This document shows positions 15,490 through 25,407 of a DNA stretch of 64,000 nucleotides, in pieces. The stretch lies in the NCBI RefSeq assembly GCF_011317445.1, contig NZ_JAAAPL010000001.1, forward strand, positions 434,001-498,000, given 5' to 3'. Positions within the stretch are counted from its first letter, which is position 1. Every line of letters begins with the position of its first letter. The position numbers and the translations under genes are program-made. Under the pieces are notes generated by a model. It was not told the origin of the DNA, made no database searches, and saw nothing but the letters and a program-made list of their open reading frames with translations. Origin of the DNA: Chelativorans multitrophicus (GTDB lineage Bacteria > Pseudomonadota > Alphaproteobacteria > Rhizobiales > Rhizobiaceae).

Positions 15490-15554
15490 CAGTGCTGAAC
15501 CCGTGGACACGCGAGGTTCCGGGCCACGCGCGGCAGCCTGGAACGGGTGAAAGA

Positions 15555-16553
15555 TCAACGGGTGAGGAGCTTGTCCTGCTTGGCCTGGATCTCGTCAGTC
15601 CAAACGCCGATCTCCTTGAAGTAACGCACAACGCCATCGTGATAGGGCAGCGCAGGAGCTATCAGCGTATTCTCGACGGTCCATTGCCCGCCCGTCGCAT
15701 GATAGCTGCGGAACTTTTCGATGTTCTCGAACACGGACTTGGCGATCTGATAGACGGTTTCTTCGTCGAGTTCAGGCGAACTGATCAGGTAGGTGTTCAG
15801 CGCGACAGCCGGCAATTCCTCGGGCTGGTTCGAGAAGTCGTTGGCCGGAATGTCTAGGCCGTAGAAGCCGTTCGGCAGGCGGGCAAGGATGCCGTCACGG
15901 TCTTCCTTCGAGATTTTTAGCGCGGTCATCACGCCGTCGTGCATCGGTTCCTCGATCTGGCCGGCGCGGCGGCTGAATGGCATCATGATCGCGTCCACGC
16001 TGCCGGCGCGGATCGCGTCGATGGTTTCGTTCGATTCCACCGTGCCGACGATGTTGACGTCCGACGGGTGAAGAAAGGCGTGCGTGACGAGTTCGAGCTC
16101 CGGCAGCGAGCGGCGCTTGCCGATCACGGTCTTGCCCACGAGGTCCGCAGGCGACGAGATGCCGGAGCCTTCGCGTACGAACAGCCAGCGATTGCTCGCC
16201 TGGCCCTGGATGACGAGACGCAAATCGATCGGGGCGGGAAAGCCGAATTCGCCGTTATAGCCCGAATAGGAAGCGAAGGAGTTGGAGATCGCCAGATCGA
16301 CATTGTCATTGGCGATGCCGTTGACGTTAGCGGCAGAGCCGCCCACCGGCTCGATGGTGCTATTGATCCCCGAGCTTTCGCGGATCATCTCGCCGAGCCC
16401 GACGGCGAGGGTGTAAAATACCGAGCCCGCGCTCGAAGTGCCGATTCGCACGGAAGCGGCCTGGCTGAAGCTCACGCCGGGCAGCCAAAGCGTGGCAGTT
16501 CCGGCGGCGAGTCCGCCGAGCACTGCGCGCCTGGTGATAGTGGCAAAAGTCAT
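15555..16553 (-). CDS. TAXI-family TRAP solute-binding protein
   Basis: A 332-residue periplasmic receptor. The leader has twin arginines (ITRRAVLGGLAAGTATLWLP), suggesting Tat export. The mature part opens with VRIGTSSAGSVFYTLAVGL, the TAXI signature, followed by EPVGGSAANVNGIANDNVDL. It pairs with the fused TRAP permease encoded immediately downstream. The ligand is not predictable; TAXI receptors bind glutamate, other dicarboxylates or unknown acids. It is preceded by a 620-base region lacking a clear gene and then by a MarR regulator. Confidence 0.92.
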   Translation of the reverse strand: MTFATITRRAVLGGLAAGTATLWLPGVSFSQAASVRIGTSSAGSVFYTLAVGLGEMIRESSGINSTIEPVGGSAANVNGIANDNVDLAISNSFASYSGYNGEFGFPAPIDLRLVIQGQASNRWLFVREGSGISSPADLVGKTVIGKRRSLPELELVTHAFLHPSDVNIVGTVESNETIDAIRAGSVDAIMMPFSRRAGQIEEPMHDGVMTALKISKEDRDGILARLPNGFYGLDIPANDFSNQPEELPAVALNTYLISSPELDEETVYQIAKSVFENIEKFRSYHATGGQWTVENTLIAPALPYHDGVVRYFKEIGVWTDEIQAKQDKLLTR

Positions 16554-17175
16554 GATTCCCCTCCTCCCTAATTGTCCGCTCCGCGGATATCAGTAATCGC
16601 ATCGTCCTCCGCGCCCGTTGGCGATCATGCGAGCAGATGGGCCCGCGCAGTTCGGTCCTGCCTCCGCTGCGACTGTCCGCAGGAAATCGGCACGGGACAG
16701 GGCTCGTTCGCAGCAAGTGCCCCCGTCGGGCGGCACTGGCCCGCCGAGAACCGTAGCGAGGCTGGCAGAGGAGTTCGCTGCGCCCGACAGGATGCGGACG
16801 CCGGGCACTCAAATCCGTTGACGTTGTCAAACAGGACAGCGGGCGACGAATGGCCAGGCTTGAGCTGGGCGACCGTCTCGGCGTTAACGCGCCGCTTTCG
16901 CGACCGCGGTCTGCTCCCTCAAGGTGCGTGAGTTCCCCGAACCGCCCGATCGGGGCACGCAGCTTTTGATGGCACCAGCCCTGTTTCGGCCCGTCTGCCA
17001 TTTCGGTTTCCTCCCTCCCGCCAAGCTCAGCGTTTTCACGCGTTTCGCGGCAGGATGACGCTCACAGTATTCGATTTGACCGGGGAGTTGCAACTAAAAT
17101 AGCTAGGCAAGCTACATAAATGCTGGAGACTCAACACGTCTTCCTCGCCACGAGAAACCGGCTGTGGCGTGAGAT
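16554..17175. other. Long gene-poor stretch before the TRAP operon
   Basis: These 622 bases separate the TAXI receptor gene from the MarR regulator gene upstream. Frames of 60-120 codons exist on both strands (for example 16590-16808 minus and 16618-16821 plus), but none has a ribosome site or a family I recognise. Their composition looks like decayed coding DNA. A palindrome TAGCT-N5-AGCTA lies at 17100-17114. If the promoter is there, the TRAP mRNA would carry a leader of over 500 bases. Confidence 0.5.
17100..17114. promoter_or_regulatory. Candidate MarR operator
   Basis: The inverted repeat TAGCT-AGGCA-AGCTA sits in AT-rich sequence between the marR-type gene and the TRAP genes. Short palindromes with a five-base centre are typical MarR sites. 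The neighbouring regulator is the obvious candidate, but binding is inference. Confidence 0.45.
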
Positions 17176-17679
17176 CTAGAGCCAGGTTGCCGTCTTCAAT
17201 CGGGATCGAATCAATTGCAGCAGAACCTTTCGGAACACCTCGTACTCGGCAGGGTCGATGCTGGTCCTGAGCCCTTCCTCGCGCTCGCGCATCTTGGCAG
17301 CGACGAATTTTAGCGCCTCTTGTCCGGAAGGCGTGAGGTAGAGATGGAAGGCGCGCTTGTCGTCGGGATTTCGCACCCTCTCGATGTAGCCGAACTCCGC
17401 GAGCCGGGTGATCGACTTCACCAGCGTCGCCGATTCGACGTCGAGTACCTTAAGGAGGCGTGCCTGCATCACGCCGGGGTTCTCGGCGATCAGGATCAAA
17501 ACACCGGCCTGAACCGGCGTGATCAGCGATGCTGGCCCGACGATATCCGCCTTCCAGCTCGACACGAGCGAATTGTGCAGGCGCCGTACCAGAAAGCCCG
17601 TCGTGTGGTCGAGTTGGCCGAGTTCGATCGGCTCTTCTTGCTTGCTCGTTTCATCTGCCACCGGTCCGCCTCCCCGCAA
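17176..17679 (-). CDS. MarR-family transcriptional regulator
   Basis: A 167-residue winged-helix protein. The N-terminal dimer helix includes HTTGFLVRRLHNSLVSSW. Recognition elements are ITPVQAGVLILIAENPG, ARLLKVLDVESATLVKSITR and the wing ERVRNPDDKRAFHLYLTPSG. It probably controls the TAXI/TRAP operon downstream on the same strand, responding to a small acid or aromatic ligand. An internal GTG start (VADETSK) six codons in is an alternative. It has no membrane segment. Confidence 0.9.
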   Translation of the reverse strand: MRGGGPVADETSKQEEPIELGQLDHTTGFLVRRLHNSLVSSWKADIVGPASLITPVQAGVLILIAENPGVMQARLLKVLDVESATLVKSITRLAEFGYIERVRNPDDKRAFHLYLTPSGQEALKFVAAKMREREEGLRTSIDPAEYEVFRKVLLQLIRSRLKTATWL

Positions 17680-17774
17680 CTCGGGCAGAAAGGTAGCCTC
17701 AACATCTAGTGAATGACAAGGCGATGGGCTGGGGCTTTCGATTGCGGCATATAGTCGGGCCTGCCGTGAGCAGG

Positions 17775-18332
17775 CTATCGGACAGCCTCGCTGATCCGCG
17801 GCTCCATGTCGGGGGTCACCACGGCAGGACGCGCCGGAAGCGGCTGTTCTGCGCGCTCTCCGTTAGCTTCAATATCCTCAATGAGCCGCTTCATCACTTC
17901 AATTTCGCGCACTTGGGACGAAATGATTTCGTCGGCGAGTTCTCGCACGCGGGGGTCGCTTATCTCCGCCTTTCTTGCGTTGTTGATGGCAATGGAATGA
18001 TGGGGAATCATCGATCTCATAAAGGCGGTATCCCGCACCAAGGCCTGGTTTCGGTTCAAGTACAGCAATACGCCGCCAGCGATGATCGCGGTGAGCAGGA
18101 CCGTTATCTTGATGCCAGTGCCCTCATACATACCCCACATGAAGCCAAGCATCACGGCCGCCATCACGCACCCCATCACAAGCGAAGCTACCAGCCGATT
18201 TACGCTGAACGTCGCATGATCGAGGCTGAATACAAGCTGGTACATCAGGAAGAACATGATGACCGTAGAGGTGGCGATCACCAGCGCGAACCGCCCCCAT
18301 CCCATTTTCATAACGTGCTGCCGGGGGTCCAT
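17775..18332 (-). CDS. DUF305 membrane protein
   Basis: A 185-residue protein. Three hydrophobic helices come first ([57 protein letters not shown]). A DUF305 segment follows with the family hallmark [20 protein letters not shown] and helical [18 protein letters not shown]305 proteins often occur near copper or other metal genes, and the paired histidines are suspected metal ligands. No metal transporter is nearby. It is likely monocistronic. Confidence 0.88.
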   Translation of the reverse strand: MDPRQHVMKMGWGRFALVIATSTVIMFFLMYQLVFSLDHATFSVNRLVASLVMGCVMAAVMLGFMWGMYEGTGIKITVLLTAIIAGGVLLYLNRNQALVRDTAFMRSMIPHHSIAINNARKAEISDPRVRELADEIISSQVREIEVMKRLIEDIEANGERAEQPLPARPAVVTPDMEPRISEAVR

Positions 18333-18452
18333 GATCCCCTCCTTCGCCAGTTCGACAACCGACTAACGTAGCCGGCTGCCATTGGTTCGGCAGCAGAACG
18401 ACACCGGGGCCGCGCTGCGGCGCATTACTGATCTTTGAGCTGAGCAAAAGAG

Positions 18453-18493
18453 AGCCCCGGCAGCAGGGCAGCAACCGGGGCTGGATATCCTAT
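18453..18493 (-). terminator. Rho-independent terminator
   Basis: The stem AGCCCCGG/CCGGGGCT (18453-18482) has a 14-base loop. On the minus strand it is followed by CTCTCTTTTGC. It lies 21 bases after the stop of the secreted acidic protein gene, so it ends that transcript before the DUF305 gene. Confidence 0.75.
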
Positions 18494-18503
18494 TTCAGGT
18501 CAA

Positions 18504-18908
18504 TCACTCTGTGGCGGCACCTCCGGTATCGTCAGTTTCGCCAGCACCTCCGGTGTCAGTTTCATCGGCACCTCCCGTGTCGTCAGTTTCATCTGGCAAA
18601 CCGGACGCGTCGTCCTGATCCCCGGTAACGGAATCTTGCTCGTCGCTCGTCGATCCTGTCGTCAGGTCATCGGCGGGCGCCATTCCGGGAGGGCAGGCAC
18701 CGGGACCACCCTGTTGGGAGGGCGTATCCTGGCCCGAGGGGTGGAACTGCTGGGTTCCTTCTTGAAGCTCGACGCAATCTCCCGAGATATAGGCTTCCCC
18801 TTGAGGGACAAGCCTCCACACCCGCATTGTGCCCGTCGTGTCCTGCGCGGCTGCCGGGGCCGCTACGGCAAGCAGTAGAGCAGATGTCACTAGAATTTTG
18901 CTGCGCAT
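18504..18908 (-). CDS. Secreted protein with acidic disordered tail
   Basis: A 134-residue exported protein. The signal peptide MRSKILVTSALLLAVAAPAAA is cut before QD. A short folded part follows (MRVWRLVPQGEAYISGDCVE) with two cysteines (C46, C73). The last 50 residues are almost only D, E, T, G and S, with repeated DETDDTGGA-like units, and must be disordered. The ATG at 18908 has a strong AAGGAGAG site. It is likely periplasmic or surface-exposed. No family is recognised, and the acidic tail could bind cations. Confidence 0.75.
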   Translation of the reverse strand: MRSKILVTSALLLAVAAPAAAQDTTGTMRVWRLVPQGEAYISGDCVELQEGTQQFHPSGQDTPSQQGGPGACPPGMAPADDLTTGSTSDEQDSVTGDQDDASGLPDETDDTGGADETDTGGAGETDDTGGAATE

Positions 18909-19050
18909 ATACTCTCCTTCCAGATAGGTTTTTCGAAAACCAAACCAGAGAGCTCGGCGGAAGTTCCTCTTTACTTCGCGCGCCGCCAAGCAACGGGCGC
19001 AAAACGCCCGGCGGTCGTCCCCGGCTCGCAAGCTATTGAAGAAGAGAGGC

Positions 19051-19124
19051 TGGAGCGGGCAGCGGGAATCGAACCCGCACTAAGAGCTTGGAAGGCTCCT
19101 GTGATACCATTTCACCATGCCCGC
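19051..19124 (-). tRNA. tRNA-Gly (UCC)
   Basis: A 74-nt cloverleaf on the minus strand. The acceptor is GCGGGCA/TGCCCGC, the anticodon loop CTTCCAA carries TCC, the T-arm is GGTTCGATTCC, and CCA is encoded at 19051-19053. Confidence 0.97.
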
Positions 19125-19378
19125 GACCGAAGCACACCTATTCGAGCGGATCGCGGAGGTCAAGCCCGCCGCGCTTGAACACTTGTGAGCTTTTCACCTG
19201 TGCGGAGAGTGAATGCAGATCCATACAGCACCATGCGCCGCTGGCGATTGCATCTTGGGCCAGATGATCATTCACACAGGAACAAGAACGTGGCTATCGA
19301 GGTGCGATGGCATCGCCGTGGACAATGTCTGGAGCTACATTGGCGAGCGAACGCCACGATCCAGACGAAAGATTATCC

Positions 19379-20011
19379 ATGAACATTCTTGTCGACGGCA
19401 CGGAAGGTGGAGACGCGACGATTCTGCTCGCGCACGGGGCCGGAGCCCCCATGGATTCTGCGTCGCTAAACGCCATCGCAAAAGCGCTTGCGGCAGAGAA
19501 CCTGCGCATCGTCCGTTTCGAGTTCGGCTACATGGCGGCTCGCCGAAGCGGACAGAGAAAGCCGCCTCCGCGAGCCGAAACCCTTGAGCCGGAATATTTG
19601 GCGGCGGTCGATGCCTTGGCCGCTCAAGGTCCCCTGATCATTGGCGGCAAATCGATGGGCGGCCGCGTTGCATCGATGATAGCCGATGCGCTTTATGAGC
19701 GTCAGAAAATCGCGGGCCTTCTATGCCTTGGATATCCATTCCACCCGCCCGGCAAGCCGACCCAATTGCGGACAAGACATCTGATCGGGATCAAGACCCC
19801 TACCCTGATCTGCCAGGGGACGAGAGACGAATTCGGCACGCGCGACGAGGTGGCCACATACGGCTTGTCGGATCGGATCGAAATGCTCTGGCTAGAGGAC
19901 GGCGATCACGACCTGAAACCGCGAAAAACTGTCTCCGGATACTCCACCGCCGACCATCTGCGAACTGTCGCCAAGACCGTCTCGGCGTGGGCAAGACGCA
20001 TCGCACGATGA
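19379..20011 (+). CDS. Alpha/beta hydrolase (KANL3/Tex30-like)
   Basis: A 210-residue small alpha/beta hydrolase. TILLAHGAGAPMDSASLNAI gives the oxyanion loop. The nucleophile elbow GGKSMGGRVASM (Ser near residue 88) and a late DGDHDLKP holding the catalytic His complete the set. This matches the KANL3/Tex30-like dienelactone-hydrolase relatives widespread in bacteria, whose substrates are unknown. The ATG at 19379 begins at the first beta strand (MNILVDGTEGG). Its stop overlaps the start of the exonuclease III gene (ATGA), so the two are co-translated. Confidence 0.88.
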   Translation: MNILVDGTEGGDATILLAHGAGAPMDSASLNAIAKALAAENLRIVRFEFGYMAARRSGQRKPPPRAETLEPEYLAAVDALAAQGPLIIGGKSMGGRVASMIADALYERQKIAGLLCLGYPFHPPGKPTQLRTRHLIGIKTPTLICQGTRDEFGTRDEVATYGLSDRIEMLWLEDGDHDLKPRKTVSGYSTADHLRTVAKTVSAWARRIAR

Positions 20012-20787
20012 AGATTGCCACCTTCAACATCAACAATATCAACAAGCGGCTGCCAAACCTTCTCGAATGGCTTCATTTATCAAAGCCGGACGTGGTTTGC
20101 CTGCAGGAATTGAAAGCCACGGACGACGCCTTTCCGAAAAGCGCGATAGAGAGCTTCGGCTATAGAGCGGTCTGGAAAGGCCAGAAATCCTGGAATGGCG
20201 TGGCGATCCTATCGAGGGTAGGCGAGCCTGTTCTGACCAGGACGCGTCTTCCCGGAGACGCCGCCGACACGCAGGCCCGATATATCGAGGCGGCGGTAAG
20301 GGGGGTACTTATCGCTTCGATCTACGCGCCGAATGGCAATCCGCAGCCGGGACCGAAATTCGACTACAAGCTGGCCTGGTTGGAACGCCTGAGAAAGCAT
20401 GCGACCGCGCTCCGGAAAACCGGCGCTCCGATTGTGCTGGCGGGCGATTTTAACGTCGCCCCCACGGATATCGATATTTATCCCACCAAGTCATGGGGTG
20501 ATAACGCGCTCATTCAGCCGGAGAGCCGGGCAGCATTCAGGCGGCTTCTCGGCCGAAGCTGGACGGATGGCATCCGACTCCTGCATCCGGAACAACGCAT
20601 ATACACGTTCTGGGACTACAAACGCCTGCGCTGGCAGCGCGATGCCGGGCTGCGGCTCGACCACCTGCTGCTCAGCGAGAATTTACGCGGAGCTATCGTG
20701 AAAGCAGGTGTAGACCGCGATGTGAGAGGCAGGGAAGGCGCGAGCGATCATGCGCCCGCATGGATAGAGCTGAATTTGCGCCGGTGA
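20008..20787 (+). CDS. xth: Exodeoxyribonuclease III
   Basis: A 259-residue AP endonuclease/3'-5' exonuclease of the ExoIII (EEP) family, acting in base-excision repair. Motifs are KIATFNINNINKRLPNLLEW at the start, VVCLQELKATDD with the metal-binding Glu, SIYAPNGN, IVLAGDFNVAPTDID with the catalytic Asp-Asn pair, and SDHAPAWIEL at the end with the catalytic Asp-His. Length is normal. It overlaps the preceding hydrolase gene by four bases. Confidence 0.95.
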   Translation: MKIATFNINNINKRLPNLLEWLHLSKPDVVCLQELKATDDAFPKSAIESFGYRAVWKGQKSWNGVAILSRVGEPVLTRTRLPGDAADTQARYIEAAVRGVLIASIYAPNGNPQPGPKFDYKLAWLERLRKHATALRKTGAPIVLAGDFNVAPTDIDIYPTKSWGDNALIQPESRAAFRRLLGRSWTDGIRLLHPEQRIYTFWDYKRLRWQRDAGLRLDHLLLSENLRGAIVKAGVDRDVRGREGASDHAPAWIELNLRR

Positions 20788-20815
20788 CCCTTCGGCTTTG
20801 GCATTTAGGGCAGGA

Positions 20816-20900
20816 TGGTGGAGGGGGCTGGATTCGAACCAGCGTAGGCGAAGCCAACGGATTTACAGTCCGTCTCCTTTAACCACTCGGACACCCCTCC
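20816..20900 (-). tRNA. tRNA-Tyr (GUA)
   Basis: An 85-nt class II tRNA on the minus strand. The acceptor is GGAGGGG/CCCCTCC, the anticodon loop CTGTAAA carries GTA, there is a long variable arm (CGTTGGCTTCGCCTACG region), the T-arm is GGTTCGAATCC, and CCA is encoded at 20816-20818. Confidence 0.96.
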
Positions 20901-21104
20901 GCGCCTGCTGCTTATATAAGCAACGCGCAGGACTTATATGGGAAAACCGATCGGGCAGATCAACGCCGCTCCGTTTTCGTGTGCGCCTTATGGCCACGTC
21001 ATTTCCGCCTGTCAACAGCGTCAAAGCGCATCACAGCGGAAAATCGCAAGAACCCGCCCCTGCGGCCATAGGCGTTCGGCCTCCTCTCGTTTATAGGAGG
21101 CGCC

Positions 21105-21935
21105 ATGAGCGACCATAAGAAGACAGGAACGCCCAAGGATAGCCACTATGCGCGGCTACGCAGGGCTCATCGCGAACGCACCGCGCCCAATGAACGCGCG
21201 GGAGCGGATTTACCGGAAGGAATCGTGCGCCTCTATGGCTTGCATACCGTGCGCGCGGCCATCGACAATCCTGCTCGCTCGATCCGTCAAATGCTGGTGA
21301 CGCGCAACGCAGCTCAAAGGCTGGGGATTGCCGATCCCAGCACCCTGCCCTTTCCGGTGGAAATTGTGGAACCCAAGGCCATCGACGCATTGGTGGGGGC
21401 CGATGCGGTGCATCAGGGCGTGCTCGTGGAAGCCACGGCCCGCACCCCAAAGCCATTCTCCGGCCTTGAGGATGCCTCGCTGGTCCTGGTTCTCGATCAG
21501 GTGACCGATCCGCACAATGTCGGTGCGATCATGCGTTCGGCGGTGGCCTTCGGTGCCGATGCGCTGGTGACCACCGCGCGGCACAGCCCCGCCGAATCCG
21601 GCGTTCTCGCCAAGGCCGCATCCGGCGCGTTGGAGCATATTGATCATATCGAGGTGCGCAACCTCGCCAACGCGATCGAGGAGTTGCATGCGGCCGGCTT
21701 CCTCACGGTCGGGCTCGACTCGGAAGGCCCGCAGCGCTTGGAAAAGACGCTGCAGGGCAAGAAGATTGCCCTCGTGTTGGGATCAGAGGGCAAGGGCCTG
21801 CGTCAGAAAACGCGCGAAACGGTCCGGGCGCTCGCGCGCCTTGACATGCCGGGAGCCATTCATTCCCTCAATGTTTCGAACGCGGCCGCTGTCGCTCTCT
21901 ATATAGCGCGCCGATCGCTTGCCGAGGGCTCATAG
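21105..21935 (+). CDS. rlmB: 23S rRNA (guanosine-2'-O)-methyltransferase
   Basis: A 276-residue SpoU-type 2'-O-methyltransferase. The N-terminal substrate-binding domain includes LYGLHTVRAAI. The three knot motifs are DQVTDPHNVGAIMRSA (motif 1, with the catalytic Asn-Arg set), LVLGSEGKGLRQ (motif 2) and HSLNVSNAAAVALY (motif 3). RlmB methylates G2251 of 23S rRNA in Escherichia coli. The ATG has an AGGAGG site six bases upstream. Its last six bases overlap the convergent mgtE gene. Confidence 0.93.
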   Translation: MSDHKKTGTPKDSHYARLRRAHRERTAPNERAGADLPEGIVRLYGLHTVRAAIDNPARSIRQMLVTRNAAQRLGIADPSTLPFPVEIVEPKAIDALVGADAVHQGVLVEATARTPKPFSGLEDASLVLVLDQVTDPHNVGAIMRSAVAFGADALVTTARHSPAESGVLAKAASGALEHIDHIEVRNLANAIEELHAAGFLTVGLDSEGPQRLEKTLQGKKIALVLGSEGKGLRQKTRETVRALARLDMPGAIHSLNVSNAAAVALYIARRSLAEGS

Positions 21936-23345
21936 ACCAAACCACCAGGTGGCAAGGCCGAGGAAGCCGAAAAAGCCTACCACATCCGTTATCGCCGTCA
22001 CGAAAACGGATGAAGCCACCGCGGGGTCCGCGCCAACCCGATCGAGCAACAGCGGAATCAATATCCCGGCAAGCGCCGCCACGAACATGTTTATGACCAT
22101 CGCCGCGGCGATGATCCCTCCGATCGTAGGGCTTTGAAACCAGGCGCCGGCGACAAGCCCGATCAGCGTCGCGAAAATGACGCCGTTGAGAAGGCCCACG
22201 CCGACCTCGCGGCGGATAATGCGTCCCGCATTGTAGATATCGAGATCGCCGGTGGCGAGCGCCCGTACCGTCACGGTCATGGTCTGGGAGCCGGCATTGC
22301 CACCCATGCCCGCCACGATGGGCATGAGAACGGCGAGAGCGACCACCTGTTCGATCGTCGCATCGAAAAGGCTGATGACGGAGGCCGCGATGAAGGCGGT
22401 GACGAGATTGACCATCAGCCAGGGCACGCGGGAACGCCCGGCGGCAAGCACCGAGTCGGAAAGCTCCTCGTCGCCCACACCGCCCATCCGGAGAAGATCT
22501 TCCTCGGCCTCTTGGGTGATCACGTCCACCACGTCGTCGATGGTGAGCACGCCCACCAGACGCTCGTTCTCGTCCACCACGGCCGCCGAAAGCAGGTCGT
22601 ACTGTTCGAAAATCCGGGCCGCTTCTTCCTGGTCCATCGTGGCCGGGATGGCATGGCGCGTCTCGCGCATGATCTCCTCGGTCTTGACGGACCGCTTCGT
22701 GCGGAGGATGCGGTCGAGGTCGACAGCCCCGACCAGCCGAAAGCTCGGATCGATGACGAAGATCTGCGAAAAGCTGTCCGGCAGGTTCTGGTCCTCGCGC
22801 ATGTAGTCGATGGTCTGGCCGACCGTCCAAAAGGGCGGCACGGCGACGAACTCCGTCTGCATGCGCCGGCCGGCAGTCTCTTCCGGATAGCTCAGCGACC
22901 GGCGCAGCCGGACCCGCTCGGTGAATGGAAGCTGCGCCAGGATCTCGTCCTGGTCTTCCGGATCGAGATCCTCAAGGATGTAGACCGCATCATCCGAATC
23001 GAGCTGCTGGACGGCCTGTGCGATCTGCGTGTTGGGCAGGCTCTCGACGATGTCGAGGCGAATCGCGTCGTCCACCTCCGTCAGGGCCGTGAAGTCGAAT
23101 TCGTCGCCCATGAGCTGCACGAGCGCGCGGCGTTGTTCGGGCTGGAGAGCCTCCAGCAGATCACCGATCTCGGATTGGTGCAGGCCGCCTACGTCCCTTC
23201 GCAGCGTCAGCGTGTCGCGATCTGCAATAGCGGCACCGATATGGGCGAGGAAATGCGCCGAGACGGAGCCATCCTCGCCATAAATGCCATGCTCCGGCGT
23301 CGCGGCCGGATTGCCGTCTCTTTCCTGCGTCTCCGGCTCGCTCAA
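21930..23345 (-). CDS. mgtE: Magnesium transporter MgtE
   Basis: A 471-residue protein with the full MgtE plan. A helical N domain carries LLEALQPEQRRALVQLMGD, and two CBS domains follow (from about 150, with VDLDRILRTKRSVKTEEIM and VLTIDDVVDVITQEAEEDLL). A plug helix and five membrane helices come next, with the pore signature PIVAGMGGNAGSQTMTVTVRAL. The CBS domains sense intracellular magnesium and close the channel. It is convergent with rlmB. Confidence 0.95.
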   Translation of the reverse strand: MSEPETQERDGNPAATPEHGIYGEDGSVSAHFLAHIGAAIADRDTLTLRRDVGGLHQSEIGDLLEALQPEQRRALVQLMGDEFDFTALTEVDDAIRLDIVESLPNTQIAQAVQQLDSDDAVYILEDLDPEDQDEILAQLPFTERVRLRRSLSYPEETAGRRMQTEFVAVPPFWTVGQTIDYMREDQNLPDSFSQIFVIDPSFRLVGAVDLDRILRTKRSVKTEEIMRETRHAIPATMDQEEAARIFEQYDLLSAAVVDENERLVGVLTIDDVVDVITQEAEEDLLRMGGVGDEELSDSVLAAGRSRVPWLMVNLVTAFIAASVISLFDATIEQVVALAVLMPIVAGMGGNAGSQTMTVTVRALATGDLDIYNAGRIIRREVGVGLLNGVIFATLIGLVAGAWFQSPTIGGIIAAAMVINMFVAALAGILIPLLLDRVGADPAVASSVFVTAITDVVGFFGFLGLATWWFGL

Positions 23346-23564
23346 GGACGCCTCCTACCGAATATCCGGCCACGACTACGCGCGTCGCGCCACCTCTAGC
23401 GCGCCTTCGGCAGGAACAAAAGCGCTGGAAAGACAAAGTTCAACGAAAGTCACACGGCTTATTGCCGCCGAAGAAGGCGCAGGTGAATTTGGACGCCGCT
23501 TGATCCGTCGCCGCGCCAGGGTCATTCTGCAAGGAAGCATGTGTCTCCATATCCGAGGTCATCC

Positions 23565-25367
23565 ATGAGCACCCTCACCCGCTTTTCCGTGCGCCCGCTG
23601 GCAACCATGACACGGCATCTTGCCGATGTGGCTTCCGGCCGCGCAGAACCCGACCTCGTCATCAAGGGCGCACGGGTGCTCTCCACCTATTCCGAGCGTA
23701 TCCTGCCGGATCGCGAAGTGTGGATCTCGGGCGGGCGAATCGCTGCGGTAAAGCCCGCGGGCAGCTATCGCGGCAGCGCGGCGACCATTTACGACGCGGC
23801 GGGCGGACTGATCGCGCCGGGGCTGGTGGACCCGCACATTCATATCGAATCAAGCATGGTCACCGCCTGCTCCTATGCGGAGGCGGCCCTTCTCAACGGC
23901 ACCACCACGATCTTCTGCGACAGCCACGAAATCGGCAATGTCATGGATGTGGCGGGAGTCGAGGCAATGCTTGAGGATGCCCGCCAGGCACCATCGTCGA
24001 TTTTCCTTACCGTTCCGAGCACGGTCCCCGCAACGTCTCCCGAACTTGAAACGGCAGGCGGCGACCTCACGGCCGAAAAGATCGCAGCCCTATTCGACAA
24101 ATGGCCGGAGGCCGTTGCGCTGGGCGAAAAAATGGATTTCGTGCAGGTTGCCATGGGTGACGAACGCAGCCATGCAATCCTGGCCGCGGCGCTGGAGCGC
24201 GGGCGCCCAGTGTCCGGCCATGTCTATGGCCGGGAGTTCGTCGCAGCCTATGCTGCCTCGGGCGTGACCGACACGCATGAGGCGATCGATCGCGAGATCG
24301 CGGACGACCTGCTCGAAGCCGGCATCTGGCTTTTCCTGCGCGGCGGGCCGCCCACGACGCCTTGGCACAGCCTGCCGCAGGCCATCAAGACCATCACGGA
24401 GCTTGGCGCCTCGCACAAGCGCATTGCGGTCTGCACCGACGACAGGGACGCGGACGACCTGCTGCTCTTCGGCCTCGATTGGGTGACGCGCGAGGCGATG
24501 AAGGCGGGGATGAAACCCGAACAGGCCTGGGCAATGGGTTCTTTGCACGGGGCGACACGCTTTGGCCTGGAGGGCGATATCGGCGGCCTTGGAGGCGGGC
24601 GGCGGGCTGATCTCGTGCTCCTCGACGACGGCTTTAAGCCCGTCAACACCTGGTATGGCGGCGAGCTCGTGGTTGAGAACAGGAAGATCACGCCTCTGCT
24701 CGATACCGCTCTTTCCAACCGCTACCGCTATCCGGAAGCGGCCTATCACACGGTCAAACTGCCGAAGGCCGTGAAGCTTACGCCGGAACTTCCTACGGCA
24801 AGAGTCGTCGCCCATACGATCCGCACCGAGCTTCCCGGCATCACGCTCGGCCACGAGCGGATCACGCTGGAGCCTTCGAACCACTGGCAGGATCATTTCG
24901 ACCGGCACGGGCTCTGCTTTGTGGCCGTTGTCGAACGGCACGGAAAGTCAGCCGGCAATGTCGCTCACGGGCTCTTGAGCAATTTCAACCTGAAGCGCGG
25001 CGCCGTCGCCTCCTCTGTCGGCCATGACAGCCACAACATCATCGTGGCCGGAACCAACGAGGCGGACATGCAGGTGGCGCTGCGCGCCATCGAGGAGGCG
25101 CAAGGCGGCGTCTGCGTGGTCATGGATGGAAAGGTGACTGCGATGGTGCCCCTGCCCATCGCCGGTCTCCTGTCTGACAAGCGGGTGACGGAAGTGGCGG
25201 AGGAGGTGAAAGCCTTGAAGGTTGAGTGGGAGAAGGCAGGCTGCTCCATCCCCTATATGGGCTTCAACCTCATCCCGCTTTCAGTAATCCCGGAAATCCG
25301 CATTACGGACAAAGGGCTCGTCCTCGTGCCTGAAATGGAGATCGTGCAACTTTTCGAAGCGGCTTGA
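23565..25367 (+). CDS. ade: Adenine deaminase
   Basis: A 600-residue amidohydrolase of the Ade type, converting adenine to hypoxanthine and ammonia. [15 protein letters not shown] near residue 90 holds the metal-binding histidines. [15 protein letters not shown] and the late [18 protein letters not shown] are specific to this subgroup. [14 protein letters not shown] supplies the metal Asp. Length is typical. The ATG at 23565 (MSTLTRF) is preferred over 23541. It sits just outside the catabolic island and has no obvious link to it. Confidence 0.94.
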   Translation: MSTLTRFSVRPLATMTRHLADVASGRAEPDLVIKGARVLSTYSERILPDREVWISGGRIAAVKPAGSYRGSAATIYDAAGGLIAPGLVDPHIHIESSMVTACSYAEAALLNGTTTIFCDSHEIGNVMDVAGVEAMLEDARQAPSSIFLTVPSTVPATSPELETAGGDLTAEKIAALFDKWPEAVALGEKMDFVQVAMGDERSHAILAAALERGRPVSGHVYGREFVAAYAASGVTDTHEAIDREIADDLLEAGIWLFLRGGPPTTPWHSLPQAIKTITELGASHKRIAVCTDDRDADDLLLFGLDWVTREAMKAGMKPEQAWAMGSLHGATRFGLEGDIGGLGGGRRADLVLLDDGFKPVNTWYGGELVVENRKITPLLDTALSNRYRYPEAAYHTVKLPKAVKLTPELPTARVVAHTIRTELPGITLGHERITLEPSNHWQDHFDRHGLCFVAVVERHGKSAGNVAHGLLSNFNLKRGAVASSVGHDSHNIIVAGTNEADMQVALRAIEEAQGGVCVVMDGKVTAMVPLPIAGLLSDKRVTEVAEEVKALKVEWEKAGCSIPYMGFNLIPLSVIPEIRITDKGLVLVPEMEIVQLFEAA

Positions 25368-25407
25368 GCAATAGATGCGAGATAGGCTAGGTCCGGCATT
25401 TCGGCCC

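Noticed and set aside
22134-23399. 421-codon plus-strand frame antisense to mgtE
   Set aside because: A codon-bias shadow of mgtE, rich in His, Asp and Arg without a recognisable fold.
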